Numbered from the stretch's first letter, positions 47,037 through 56,603 are shown. The stretch: DNA of 64,000 nt from JAJFUI01 sp039698035 (GCA_039698035.1 JBDKSW010000014.1:305878-369877), one strand, 5' to 3'. Notes: a model not told the origin generated them from the letters alone. Made by a program: numbers and translations.

Positions 47037-48596
47037 TCAGTCCGTTTGTCCGATCCAGTTTCGTAGAATGCCTGCGGCCGCCTCGGGGTCGGCCTCGACC
47101 AGCTCAGAGACATGTCGTGCGATGGCCGCGTCCTCGATCGATGCCAACCGATTCGGGCTTCGCCCCGTCGTCGAGCGACTCCAGTGCGGAGCCGGAACGC
47201 GCGACGACTCCTGCCACGCATTGTCGCCCAACGAGTCGTCGACAGCGGGCGTCGGCGCTCGACCGGCTCGCATGGCAATCGCAAGCGCGAACAGAGCAAC
47301 CACCGCAAACCCGGCCAGAGCGGCGCGCTGCCATGACGCCGCGAGCCAACTCCACGCCTGCTCCGCCAGAGGGGCCGGCGGTTTGGGAGTCTCAATATTC
47401 TCGAACGTCGTCACCGTGACCTGCTCCGAAGGATCCGAGGCGCTTTGCGTCGGCGGCAGCAATTGGGCCACGTGGCGGCGAATCTTTGCAGACTCCTCCT
47501 CGCTGATCTTTTTCAAGGCGGCCGTGTCGGGCATGGCTGACCGTTGATCAGACATCTGCGACTGCTGCTCTTGCCAGACCTTTCGGAAGTAGCTGGCCGG
47601 GACGCCCACCGACACCCGAGCGGAGATCACGGTCACGCGAGACTGGGTGGAAATGGGGGCCGACGAGCCCTTCACACACCGCAAAGCGGCCGACGACCCG
47701 CTGATCGCAGCAGCCGTGTTCGCTCCGACCGCCGCGTCGCCGCGGCCATCGTTGTCATTGGCCTGTCGCGTCCGCGCGATTTCCTGGCGGTCGAGCACGA
47801 CGCGTGTCTCGGCCGTGACATTGGGAATGAAGCTGAGCGCGCCGAGGATCTTGCTCTTCAGGTCGCGTTCGTAGCACTGTTGGAGCGACACGTAAAGGCT
47901 TTCGTCCGCGCCGCGGCTCTCATTGGTGTTTCCGTACCAAGTGCGGCCGTTGAGATCGACGATGGTCACGTTCTCAGGCTTCAAGCCGGCGATCGCGCCT
48001 GCCACCAGATGACGAATGGCCAGGACGCGATCCTCGTCGATTTGGGCCGAGCCGACCGCCTTGACGCTGACCGTGGCCGTGATGAGTTTCTGTTGGAAAC
48101 CACCGGGCCGGTTGTCGATGTCATAGAGGACGTAAGCCGTCTCGATGCCGACCATCGAGCGGATGATTCCAGCCAGCACATCTTGCTGGGCGATCTTCGT
48201 GCGCTGCTCGCGTTGCTCGCGACTCTCAAACGGATTGCCAGCTTCGACCGATTTGCGCATGACCCCGCCAATGCCCAACGGAAGCGCCTGCGCGTCGGCC
48301 AGTGCGGCTAGGTACGTCGGCTCCTCGCCGCGCGGCACAAAGATCGAGTTGCCGCGGATCTCGTATCCCTTCAAGTTGGCTTTGGCCAAGGCCGAAACCA
48401 TCGCCGACCATTCACCGGCCGAAACCGGCATGCCACGCAACAGCTCGGCGTCCGGGCCTGGCGCGGGCCGCGTGCCGACGTAGACCAAGCCCAACAGCAT
48501 CGCGATCACCAGCAGGCCAGCCGCCATCCGCGAGCCGGGCGACAGGGAACGCCATAGGCCGTGCCATTGCACGTATCCGCGATGCAACAAGTCCAT
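47037..48596 (-). CDS. fliF: Flagellar MS-ring protein FliF
   Basis: 519 residues. N-terminal helix (MAAGLLVIAMLLGLVYVGT), ring-building RBM domains (LPLGIGGVMRKS, then TATVSVKAVG), a Ser/Ala-rich middle, and a C-terminal membrane helix (AALAGFAVVALFALAIAMRA). The C-terminal tail binds FliG. The ATG overlaps the stop of the upstream ATPase gene as TAATG, so translation is likely coupled. Confidence 0.93.
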   Translation of the reverse strand: MDLLHRGYVQWHGLWRSLSPGSRMAAGLLVIAMLLGLVYVGTRPAPGPDAELLRGMPVSAGEWSAMVSALAKANLKGYEIRGNSIFVPRGEEPTYLAALADAQALPLGIGGVMRKSVEAGNPFESREQREQRTKIAQQDVLAGIIRSMVGIETAYVLYDIDNRPGGFQQKLITATVSVKAVGSAQIDEDRVLAIRHLVAGAIAGLKPENVTIVDLNGRTWYGNTNESRGADESLYVSLQQCYERDLKSKILGALSFIPNVTAETRVVLDRQEIARTRQANDNDGRGDAAVGANTAAAISGSSAALRCVKGSSAPISTQSRVTVISARVSVGVPASYFRKVWQEQQSQMSDQRSAMPDTAALKKISEEESAKIRRHVAQLLPPTQSASDPSEQVTVTTFENIETPKPPAPLAEQAWSWLAASWQRAALAGFAVVALFALAIAMRAGRAPTPAVDDSLGDNAWQESSRVPAPHWSRSTTGRSPNRLASIEDAAIARHVSELVEADPEAAAGILRNWIGQTD

Positions 48597-49081
48597 TAGG
48601 CCGCGGCCTCCAAGGCAATGGGATGCGGAACTCGCAACGTCAGGGCAACGCCGCCGTCAGGGCAGTTGGCCACCGACAGCGAGCCGCCGTGAAATTCGGC
48701 GATGCGTCGCACGATGGCCAGCGTGCAGCCCGTCGCGCCCCGCTCGTCGATTCCGACCAGATCGAAGGCATGACGCCGCCCCTCGTCGGACATCGAAGGG
48801 CCGCTGTCGGCGATTTCCAACTCGACGGCATCGGGCGTGCTGGCAGACGTGACGACCAATGAGCCGCCGTCAGGCATCGCAGCAGCCGCATTCAGCACCA
48901 GATTTCGCACCGCCCGACGAAGCATCTCGCGGTCGGCGGTCAACATCTGGTTCCAAGGGATATCGAGAGTTGTTTCAATCGCCTGGGCGTCGAGCCGCAG
49001 GGCCAGCGATTGCACGACCTCTTCCACCAACGACCGAAGGGCAAAGGTCTTCGAGTAGAAACCGTTTCGGTGTGGCGACAT
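48596..49081 (-). CDS. Histidine-kinase-type ATPase domain protein
   Basis: 161 residues containing only a HATPase_c domain: N-box RRAVRNLVLNAAAAMPDGG, G1-like EIADSGPSM and G2-like GATGCTLAIVRRIAEFHGG. The phospho-accepting His domain is missing, so it cannot act as a normal sensor kinase by itself; it could be an anti-sigma-like or partner ATPase. It overlaps fliF by TAATG, so it likely belongs to flagellar regulation. Confidence 0.8.
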   Translation of the reverse strand: MSPHRNGFYSKTFALRSLVEEVVQSLALRLDAQAIETTLDIPWNQMLTADREMLRRAVRNLVLNAAAAMPDGGSLVVTSASTPDAVELEIADSGPSMSDEGRRHAFDLVGIDERGATGCTLAIVRRIAEFHGGSLSVANCPDGGVALTLRVPHPIALEAAA

Positions 49082-49518
49082 GGTTATTCAGCCAGGTTTG
49101 AGCGAAGAGCCGGGAGAAAAGCGGACGGTTTGTACTCGAAACAGGTTGGCAGTGTCAATTGCGGTTGGAAGCCCGCCAACTCCGCAACCTGTGTCGGAAT
49201 GGATAGCTGTCGGCGACCATCGCACGACTCGCCCCCCCAGGGCACCGGCCCTTCCTAAAACGCCAAACTCCCTGCGATCCAAACTGGACAGGTTGGAAAA
49301 TGAGACTTTCCGCATCGCGCAAAGTTTGGGCACAACCGGGGCTGCGCACGCAATGCGCATCGACGCCCACTTTCATGGCACCATGCTAGCATTGACGTAA
49401 GTGCTTGCTGCAATTGGAAATTCCCTCACCCCTTGACTCACCCTCAAGATTTCCGCAAACGTGAGCCCCACCGGTTCGCGAACCGTCCCGTATTGCGGCA
49501 GAAGCAAGGAGTCGCCGA
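49082..49518. other. Divergent intergenic region, flagellar operon and RHH gene
   Basis: 437 bp without a convincing gene. It should hold the flagellar-operon promoter (minus), but I could not pick one with confidence. A sigma-54-like string (TGGCAC at 49376, GC at 49389) is on the plus strand but is expected about once by chance in this window. Confidence 0.45.
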
Positions 49519-49902
49519 ATGGTCGTCGTCGAGCAAGAAACGGAAGTCAAGCAGGCAGCCGAGCTGCTGTTGTCCCAACAGCCGGACTGGGTCACCTTCT
49601 ACCGCGAGATTCTTGGCCCCAAAGGGGTAGTCCGTCAGCTCTTTCCATCGCGAGAGGCACTGGCTGCCTTTGAGCAGTCGCCCACTTATCAGGAGATCCT
49701 GCGGACGCTGAGCGACCTCCGGCAACATGAACTGACGCTGGACGAGGACTCCGAGCCGACGCGGGTCATCACCGTGCGGCTGCCCAAGAGCATGCATGAG
49801 GCATTGCGCGCCGAGGCTTACGATCGCCATACGAGCATGAACAAGCTCTGCATCTCAAAACTGCTGCAATTCATCGAGGAAGATTTGGTGCCCTGCGACT
49901 AG
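49519..49902 (+). CDS. Ribbon-helix-helix-containing protein (HicB-C-like)
   Basis: 127 residues. N-terminal helical part, then TRVITVRLPKSMHEALRAEA and MNKLCISKLLQF, a ribbon-helix-helix DNA-binding fold as in HicB-type antitoxins. AAGGAG lies 7 nt before the ATG. No toxin gene flanks it, so it may be a stand-alone regulator. Divergent to the flagellar operon. Confidence 0.72.
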   Translation: MVVVEQETEVKQAAELLLSQQPDWVTFYREILGPKGVVRQLFPSREALAAFEQSPTYQEILRTLSDLRQHELTLDEDSEPTRVITVRLPKSMHEALRAEAYDRHTSMNKLCISKLLQFIEEDLVPCD

Positions 49903-50292
49903 CCAGCGCTGCGCACCATCCTTGCCAAGAAAAGGGCGGTCTTCGGCGACGCCAGGCCGTCTTCCAGGCAGTTTTTGCCGATCGAAACGGGCCGCCCGCC
50001 GCGCAGAACGCGGGCGGATTCGATTGCTGAGTTTGCGGGAAATCCGGGCTCGCCATCGGTCGATTCGGCGGCGGGTGTGCGCCTTCTCCTCGGGGCTGAA
50101 CCGTTTTCCGGGACCGGCGACGCTTTGCAGCGGTCGCACCGATTTATCCGAGAAGGCGGCCTAGCATTGACGAGACTGCCTCAGCGGCTGGGTAACGTAC
50201 CCCAAATGCGGCTTTTTCGGCCATTTCTGCAGAAAGGTCAAGCTACCCTTATATAGTACGAGCAACCGATTCCAGCACGCGCGGGACACGGC
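49903..50292. other. Gene-free stretch upstream of the diguanylate cyclase
   Basis: 390 bp. A possible -10 box TATAGT lies near 50253, about 40 bp before the diguanylate cyclase start, without a good -35. The open frame on the minus strand is not believed to code. Confidence 0.4.
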
Positions 50293-51675
50293 ATGCGGCA
50301 ATTTGACCTACCGACGACAGCCGAGTACAAGGTCCTCTTGGTCGACGACGACCCGGCCATGCTGCGTCTCCTTTCGCGATGGTTGGCAAAGGCCGGCTAC
50401 TCGATCCGCACGGCATCGGACGGCCGCGAGGCGTTGGACGCCATCGAGCTGGAATGCCCCGATTTCCTGGTGACCGACTGGGAGATGCCTCGGATGGACG
50501 GCCTGGAACTATGCCGGCGCGTCCGGGAAACGGTGCTGCCCCATTACGTCTATATCGTGTTCCTGACCGTCCGCACCGGCGCGAACGAAATGATCGCCGG
50601 ATTGGAGAACGGGGCCGACGACTTCCTGACCAAACCAGTCGCCGAAGGCGAACTTCTGGCTCGCATGAGGGCCAGTTCGCGAGTGCTCGAGCTCGAAAGA
50701 CGCCTGAGCCTGTTGGCGCACACCGATTCACTGACGGGCCTGGTCACGCAACGCACGTTCTATGAGGCCCTGGAAAAGGAATGGCGACGCTGCCGCCGGT
50801 CGCACGTGCCGTTGAGCTGCGCCATGCTCGATCTCGATTTTTTCAAACAGATCAACGATGTTCACGGCCATCCGGCCGGGGACTCCTGTCTGAAAGTCGT
50901 CTCCGAACTGTTGGTCGACAGTTGTCGTGTGAGCGACACGGTTTGCCGCTACGGCGGCGAGGAATTCTGTGTCATGCTGCCCGAGACGACCGAGATGGAC
51001 GCGGCCGCTTGGGCGGAACGCATGCGACGTCGTTTGGCATCGCTTCGGGTGCCGGGCGGAATCAAGGACTTGCGCATCACGGCCAGCTTCGGCGTCGCCC
51101 AGGGGAGCGAAAACAGCCAAAACTCGGAAGAACTCGTCGACTTGGCCGATCAGGCATTGCTGTGCGCCAAACGCATTAGTCGCGACCGGGTCGTCTGCTA
51201 CAGCACGTTGGCCGATTCCGCGCAACCTACCCCGCAGGTCGATGAACGCGATCAACTGTTCGGAGGTCAGCTCGCCAAGGATGTCATGCGCCCACTGGCT
51301 GCTTGCCTCGCGGAACAAAACACCATTGCCGAGGCCGCTCGATTTTTGCTGCAATCGGGCATCTCATCGACGCCCATCCTCACGGCGGACGGCGCCCTGG
51401 CCGGTTTCCTTTCCGAGAAAGACCTGATGACCGCAATGATCTCGCCGGAAGGCTGGCACAGGCCGGTGTCGTGCGTCATGCGACCCAACGTCATCTGCTA
51501 CGAAGAAAACACACCCGTGCGAGTCATCTACGAGTTTCTGTGCCGTGTCTCGATCCGGGCCGTGGTCATCACGAACAAAGGGCGGCCTACCGGCACCATC
51601 AGCCGGCGATCGCTGTTGGAATGGTTCCGCGACTCCGTCGCGAATCAGCCAGACGTTTCGCTGTCGACGACCTAG
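50293..51675 (+). CDS. REC-GGDEF-CBS diguanylate cyclase
   Basis: 460 residues. Order: response-regulator receiver (about 12-128; acidic pocket VDDDP, phospho-acceptor Asp62 in TDWEMPRMDG, Lys in TKPVAEGE), then GGDEF (about 140-310) with catalytic GGEEF at 221-225. An RVSD inhibitory site sits exactly five residues before it, so activity is predicted with product inhibition. Two CBS motifs (about 330-450; LAKDVMRPLAAC, SCVMRPNVICYEENTPVRV) form a nucleotide-sensing pair. The REC input implies a histidine kinase elsewhere. It probably makes the c-di-GMP read by the riboswitch at 5 kb and by motility genes. Confidence 0.93.
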   Translation: MRQFDLPTTAEYKVLLVDDDPAMLRLLSRWLAKAGYSIRTASDGREALDAIELECPDFLVTDWEMPRMDGLELCRRVRETVLPHYVYIVFLTVRTGANEMIAGLENGADDFLTKPVAEGELLARMRASSRVLELERRLSLLAHTDSLTGLVTQRTFYEALEKEWRRCRRSHVPLSCAMLDLDFFKQINDVHGHPAGDSCLKVVSELLVDSCRVSDTVCRYGGEEFCVMLPETTEMDAAAWAERMRRRLASLRVPGGIKDLRITASFGVAQGSENSQNSEELVDLADQALLCAKRISRDRVVCYSTLADSAQPTPQVDERDQLFGGQLAKDVMRPLAACLAEQNTIAEAARFLLQSGISSTPILTADGALAGFLSEKDLMTAMISPEGWHRPVSCVMRPNVICYEENTPVRVIYEFLCRVSIRAVVITNKGRPTGTISRRSLLEWFRDSVANQPDVSLSTT

Positions 51676-51937
51676 CGGTCAGCAGGAAGCAACGCAGACA
51701 CGGCATCTGGACCAGACCGCCGCAGCTCGGACACCTCCGGTATCTTCCCCTCGGTGGCGCAAAGCCTTCGTTCACATCGTGTCGCGGCCTGCGCTCGCTC
51801 GAAAGCCGCCTCCGACCGGAGGCGATGGCGTTGACCGTCCCTCGGCTCACCCCCACGGTCTGAGCAATCTTGCGCTGCGAAAGCTGGCCCTCGCGAAGCA
51901 TCCGACGCACCTCATCCACGACGGTGGTCGCTATCAT
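51599..51937 (-). CDS. Helix-turn-helix protein with CxxC pairs
   Basis: 112 residues from ATG 51937, with GGAGGG upstream. The N-terminal HTH has GQLSQRKIAQTVGVSRGTVNAIA; the following CPSCGGLVQMPCLRC could hold zinc. The 3' end overlaps the diguanylate-cyclase 3' end by 77 bp (convergent). HTH-Cys proteins of this kind recur in planctomycetes. Target unknown. Confidence 0.7.
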   Translation of the reverse strand: MIATTVVDEVRRMLREGQLSQRKIAQTVGVSRGTVNAIASGRRRLSSERRPRHDVNEGFAPPRGRYRRCPSCGGLVQMPCLRCFLLTARSSTAKRLADSRRSRGTIPTAIAG

Positions 51938-52220
51938 CGTGCTAAACCCTCCCGCGTTTCTTGGCCACGACTCGATTTCCTTCGATCTTCTCGGGCGCAT
52001 TCCAAGTTCTCACTGCTTGCCAGACGCCGTCTGCCGACACATTTGGCAGGCACCCGACCCCGGAATGGCCGTCGAGTCGCACGGCCTGGCAGAGTAGCAC
52101 AAAACGGTCATTTTTTCAAACATACTTTTGGCCATTATTGCCTAATTTCGTTGCACCAGCGGTCGCCATTATGGCCCGGTGGCAGTGGACAAACGGAATA
52201 TTTTGCCTAGAATAATAGCC

Positions 52221-52472
52221 ATGACGCTCCAGCCCTACGAACCGAAACAGCTTGACCAGTTCGCCCTCCGATTGCTCGACCTGGCAGCCATCCTCCGCGA
52301 CATGGCCCAACGAAGTCGCGAACACGGCATCTCCGATCTTGCCTTGCACGACAAGAAGGCCCTGGAGTGGTGCGCCAAGATGGAGCAATGGGCCGGAAAA
52401 ACACGGGCCGACTTGGAACTCCGGATCCTGCAAGAAAAGGCCGAACGCCGCGGACGGCTGGCCGCCGAGTAG
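52221..52472 (+). CDS. Small hypothetical helical protein
   Basis: 83 residues from ATG 52221 (MTLQPYEPKQLDQFALRLLD); an in-frame GTG at 52179 would add 14. Strongly helical and charged; no domain recognised. No clear ribosome site. Confidence 0.55.
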   Translation: MTLQPYEPKQLDQFALRLLDLAAILRDMAQRSREHGISDLALHDKKALEWCAKMEQWAGKTRADLELRILQEKAERRGRLAAE

Positions 52473-53102
52473 TCGCATCCGCACGACGGTTTGCGGTGTC
52501 TTTGCCGATCGACGGACACGATCCGCTTGTGCTCGGCACAACGTCTCCAAGCGGTCGCTTTCAGCCCGGCTCAGGTCGTAGCCGATGACATGGCTGGAAC
52601 CCGTCAAAACTCCGAGTCGCTGCGCCCCCCCGACCAGCGATCACTTGCCGCGAGCAGGAAGCCCATGTCCCCAGAAGGCTTGTCGTTGCTGATCCTCGCC
52701 GCGTTTGGCGCCGTGCATCTCGTGGCCGCGACCATCCTGGTCCGAGTCTGGCGCGAGGGCTGAACCGCGGCGGAGATCCGAAGGGCCCCGGTTCGGCGTT
52801 GACCAGCGGTCGCGCCAAGAAGATCGCAACAGCTCCTTGGGAAACGTGCTGTTTTCGCAAAGTGAGCGCCCACGGGCGCCCATAAGAAATGCCGGCGATG
52901 GGCGGACGCACCGGCCATGCCGTGCCACATCAGAGCGATCGCCTCCAAGAACTCGCTGCGACTATCCGTGAATCGCTCTCGCGGCGGGGGCGAGCAACGC
53001 CGTCCTTGGCCGCGCCAGAACGACCGCGACGATCAGAAATCGAGCGGTCCGCGCGGACCGGAAGCGATTCGGCCCACGAGTTCCCACCCGGCGCACGCTC
53101 GA
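52473..53102. other. Long stretch with no confident gene
   Basis: 630 bp. The only coding candidate is a short plus-strand frame (ATG 52590 or 52665 to 52763) whose end is one membrane helix (LLILAAFGAVHLVAATILV), perhaps a small membrane peptide. No RNA or repeat found. Confidence 0.4.
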
Positions 53103-53444
53103 TCAGGCTGCTTCAGCCGATGCTTGGCCGTCCGACCAATTCCGCTTGTATTGCAGCGCATCGAGCAGTTCCGCGAGGCTCAGCGTGCGGTTGTCGACAT
53201 CCAGGGGAATTTCCATGCCCGGGTCGCAAACCAGATCGACCGTCCCATCTTCGCCGATGAGAGCGTCGAACTCGCGAAGCAGTCCGTCCTGGACAGCCTG
53301 CCGCACAAGATGGCCGCGCGTGGCCGAGACTTCATGGGAACGATCCCCGAGGCTGTCGGCTGCCCGCTTGGCCAGGGCCGGCAGGAACTCGCTGGGAATC
53401 TCAATCGTTTTGGGAGTGTATACCTTGATCTGCATGTAAACCAT
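53103..53444 (-). CDS. Small hypothetical protein
   Basis: 113 residues; an ATG at 53435 gives 110 residues starting MQIKVYTPKTIEIP and is equally possible. Mixed alpha/beta, acidic C-terminal half (LSLAELLDALQYKRNW). Not recognised. Confidence 0.55.
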   Translation of the reverse strand: MVYMQIKVYTPKTIEIPSEFLPALAKRAADSLGDRSHEVSATRGHLVRQAVQDGLLREFDALIGEDGTVDLVCDPGMEIPLDVDNRTLSLAELLDALQYKRNWSDGQASAEAA

Positions 53445-53631
53445 ATCGGCAAGCCGGTGAAGGGGGTCGCATGGTTTCTGCTGAATTTATGAGGAACGCG
53501 ATTTACGACACCACCCCCGACAAGAAGGGCACCCCGAACGACTGCTCTTGCCCGCAAGGACGTTTTTCAGTACAAGCCGCGAAACAGTTCGGCCCCATTT
53601 GTTCCCGGCCGCCCGTGGAAGGACCGCCTCA

Positions 53632-53928
53632 ATGAACCGGATTCTCCTATCCGTTTTCGTCCTTGCAGCGTTTGTCGCCGTCTGTGCCCTCGGCGAGAAT
53701 ACCGGCGAATTGACGGCCGAGACGATGAAGGCCGCGTTGCACACGGCCACCGCCCAGGAAGGCGATTTCATCGAACGGGTCATGACTCGGGTCGAGAACG
53801 GCACGCTTCCCCTGGACCTTGTCCAAAGCACCTTCCTTTGGGCAAAAAAGAAGCCGAAGAAGAAGTTTTACTACTTCAAGCAGGGCTTGATTCTGCGAGC
53901 CGCGGACCGGGGAATCAAGGTCGAATAG
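53632..53928 (+). CDS. Small exported hypothetical protein
   Basis: 98 residues. A signal peptide (LLSVFVLAAFVAVCALG) is followed by a helical, Lys-rich C-terminal half (AKKKPKKKFYYFKQGL). GGAAGGA lies upstream of ATG 53632. No enzymatic motif; probably periplasmic. Confidence 0.68.
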   Translation: MNRILLSVFVLAAFVAVCALGENTGELTAETMKAALHTATAQEGDFIERVMTRVENGTLPLDLVQSTFLWAKKKPKKKFYYFKQGLILRAADRGIKVE

Positions 53929-54091
53929 CGGCACGGCTGCGATTCAGCCCCCTCCGGAAGGACGCGCCCCCCCTTTTGCGCGTGCGGTTGCCATTGCGAC
54001 CCGTTTCGCTCACAATGATGCGGGGATGTCGTGCGCCGGCCCCACCATCCGATAAGTCCAAGCCAACTTAGGCCCCGCTAGGGCTCTGTCC

Positions 54092-55210
54092 ATGACCGCG
54101 AAACTTGCTCTCGAGGACGGCACCGTCTTCGCTGGAACGGCCTTCGGCGCCGCCGGCGAGGTGGACGGTGAGGTCTGCTTCAATACGTCGATGACCGGCT
54201 ATCAGGAAATCCTGACGGATCCGAGCTACCGCGGACAAATCGTCACGATGACCTATCCGGAAATCGGCAACTACGGCGTCAACGATGAGGACGTCGAAAG
54301 CCGACGGCCGCATCTGGCCGGCTTCATCGTTCGCGAGAAGAGCCGGCGTGTGAGTAACTTTCGCGCCAATGGCGACCTGGACACCTACCTGAAACGTTGG
54401 AACGTCGTTGGCATCGAAGGAATCGACACCCGCGCGTTGGTGCGACGGTTGCGAACTCTGGGCGCCATGAAGGGCGTGCTCTCCTCGGTCGATCTCGACG
54501 ACGCTAGCTTGGTGGCTAAGGCAAAGGCCAGCCCGGGGCTGGTCGGTCGGGATCTGGTCCGCGAGGTGATTCCGGCCGGTCCGGTCGAATGGACCAGTCC
54601 GCTAAGCCCCTGGGCAAAGCTCCATGCGATCGAGTGCGCCGCTCCCGGCGCCGACGCGCCGCATGTCGTGGCCCTCGACTATGGCATGAAGTGGAACATT
54701 GCCCGGCACCTGTTCAGCATGGGTTGTCGCGTAACGGTCTTGCCCGGCACCGCCACGGCCGACGAGGTCCTTTCGCACCAGCCCGACGGCATCTTCCTCT
54801 CCAATGGCCCCGGCGATCCGGAACCGCTCGGTTACGCCCAACAGACAATCCGCGAGCTGCTGGGTCGCAAGCCGATGTTCGGAATCTGTTTGGGCCACCA
54901 ACTGCTTTCGTTGGCTTGCGGCGCCAAGACCTACAAGCTGAAGTTTGGACACCGCGGCGCCAATCAGCCCGTGCTGAACCACGCCACGGGCCGCGTGGAA
55001 ATCACCACGCAGAACCACGGCTTTTCGGTTGCCGCCGAGACGCTGCCCGACGATTTGGAGATTACCCACCGGAATCTCAACGACGACACGATCGAAGGCG
55101 TCCGCCATCGTCGCGTCCCGGCCTTCAGCGTCCAGTATCACCCGGAAGCCTCGGCCGGCCCGCACGACAGCAGCTATCTGTTCGACCAGTTCCGAGCGAT
55201 GCTGTCCTAG
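54092..55210 (+). CDS. carA: Carbamoyl-phosphate synthase small subunit
   Basis: 372 residues. Hydrolyses glutamine and passes ammonia to CarB for pyrimidine/arginine synthesis. N-terminal FNTSMTGYQEILTDPSYRGQ region, then the class-I glutaminase with Cys in FGICLGHQLL and His/Glu in QYHPEAS. carB is not downstream; hypE is convergent. Confidence 0.96.
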   Translation: MTAKLALEDGTVFAGTAFGAAGEVDGEVCFNTSMTGYQEILTDPSYRGQIVTMTYPEIGNYGVNDEDVESRRPHLAGFIVREKSRRVSNFRANGDLDTYLKRWNVVGIEGIDTRALVRRLRTLGAMKGVLSSVDLDDASLVAKAKASPGLVGRDLVREVIPAGPVEWTSPLSPWAKLHAIECAAPGADAPHVVALDYGMKWNIARHLFSMGCRVTVLPGTATADEVLSHQPDGIFLSNGPGDPEPLGYAQQTIRELLGRKPMFGICLGHQLLSLACGAKTYKLKFGHRGANQPVLNHATGRVEITTQNHGFSVAAETLPDDLEITHRNLNDDTIEGVRHRRVPAFSVQYHPEASAGPHDSSYLFDQFRAMLS

Positions 55211-55215
55211 GGCTG

Positions 55216-55256
55216 GGCGGCGCAAGTCCGTGGCCGCGCTGAACGCTTGCGGCGCC
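55216..55256. terminator. Hairpin between convergent carA and hypE
   Basis: GGCGGCGCAAG and CTTGCGGCGCC pair at 10 of 11 positions around a 19-nt loop, between two convergent stops. No T-run follows, so it is only a possible terminator. Confidence 0.4.
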
Positions 55257-55257
55257 G

Positions 55258-56319
55258 TCAGCAGATCCGAGGCATCTGCTCGCCGGAGAGCAGATCAACG
55301 ATGCGTCCGCCGCCAAACCGGAGGCGAAGTTCCACGGTTCCCGCATGATGTTCCGTCACGACGCCTATCCGCGTCGGACCGATGGCGCTGGGATGGCCCG
55401 CCATGGCGCTGAGCACGCGATCGGCGGACGAGGCGGGAACGAAGGCGACCAGCCGGCCCTCGTTGGCGACATAGAGCGGGTCCAGGCCCAGCAGTTCGCA
55501 AGCCGCCGCCACCGGTTCCGTCACCGGGATCGCCGCTTCCTCGATCTCGATGCCGACGCCGACATCCAGGGCGATTTCATTGAGCGCCGCGGCCAGCCCA
55601 CCGCGCGTCAGGTCGCGGAGGCAATGGATGTTCGGCTCGGCGGCCAACATGGCTTCGACTAGGCCGTGAAGCGGGGCACAGTCGCTCTCCAGCGAGCCCT
55701 CGAACTGAAGCCCTTCGCGGACCGACATGATCGCGATGCCGTGGCGGCCCAGATCACCGCTGAGCAAGATCACATCGCCCGGCTGAACCCGCGCCGGCGA
55801 GATATCAACGCCGTCGGGCACCCAGCCGATGCCAGCCGTGTTGATGAAGATGCCGTCGCCCTTGCCGCGGTCCACCACCTTCGTATCGCCCGTGACGATT
55901 CGCACGCCGGCGGCTCTGGCCGACTGGCCCATCGAGACCGCGACGCGGCGCAGCGTCTCCATCGGCACGCCTTCTTCGAGCACAAAGCCTGCGCTGAGAT
56001 ACGCAGGCCGGGCGCCCGACATGGCCAAATCGTTCACCGTGCCGCAAACGGCGAGATGGCCAATGTCGCCGCCCGGGAAAAACAGCGGGTTGACCACGAA
56101 GCTGTCGGTCGTGAAGGCGAGTCGCGAGCCAACGGCAGACAGCACGGCCGCGTCGTGAGGCGGCGTCGGCCGAGCCGCGGCTTCAGGATCCGAAAAGGCC
56201 GGCAGGAATAGCTTCTCGATCAGGCCGCGCATCAGCCGTCCACCGCCGCCATGGGCCAATTGGACGGTGGCATGGTCGCTCGGCGGGATGGGACAGCTCG
56301 GACTGAACTGGTCGCTCAT
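55258..56319 (-). CDS. hypE: Hydrogenase maturation protein HypE
   Basis: 353 residues. Dehydrates a carbamoyl on its C-terminal Cys to thiocyanate, the source of CN ligands of [NiFe] hydrogenase. It has HGGGGRLMRGLIEKLF, ATP-site segments (VVNPLFFPGGDIG, GDTKVVDRGKGDG) and the required C-terminal PRIC. This ending separates it from SelD and ThiL relatives. No hypABCDF or hydrogenase genes are in the window. ATG 56319 is chosen over a TTG upstream. Confidence 0.93.
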   Translation of the reverse strand: MSDQFSPSCPIPPSDHATVQLAHGGGGRLMRGLIEKLFLPAFSDPEAAARPTPPHDAAVLSAVGSRLAFTTDSFVVNPLFFPGGDIGHLAVCGTVNDLAMSGARPAYLSAGFVLEEGVPMETLRRVAVSMGQSARAAGVRIVTGDTKVVDRGKGDGIFINTAGIGWVPDGVDISPARVQPGDVILLSGDLGRHGIAIMSVREGLQFEGSLESDCAPLHGLVEAMLAAEPNIHCLRDLTRGGLAAALNEIALDVGVGIEIEEAAIPVTEPVAAACELLGLDPLYVANEGRLVAFVPASSADRVLSAMAGHPSAIGPTRIGVVTEHHAGTVELRLRFGGGRIVDLLSGEQMPRIC

Positions 56320-56603
56320 GGTCGATTCATGCTCCCGGCCGATGGTCCCATTCCGGCGTACGTCTGGCGAACCGCTTGCCAAAGCCTCAGGCTCGACATT
56401 CCCGGCATCCGTTACGCTACGTCAAATGACGAGACCGTTCCGCACTCGCTGGCAGGAAAAAGAAGAGACCGCTCGCGCCAGCGGGGCATTCCCCAGCGAC
56501 GAACGATCGGAAGCGAGACCAGACCGTCACCACACTCCCGTGTGGTAGCCAGTCCCCAGAGGCAATCCAAATCGCCTCATTGAACGGCAACCTTCAACCC
56601 TAG

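Noticed and set aside
49376..49391. Sigma-54-like site (10 of 11 consensus bases)
   Set aside because: About one such match is expected by chance in 64 kb on two strands, and it points to the RHH gene, not the flagellar operon.
49855..50139. 94-codon minus-strand frame
   Set aside because: Overlaps the RHH gene end; Arg-rich composition typical of non-coding high-G+C DNA.
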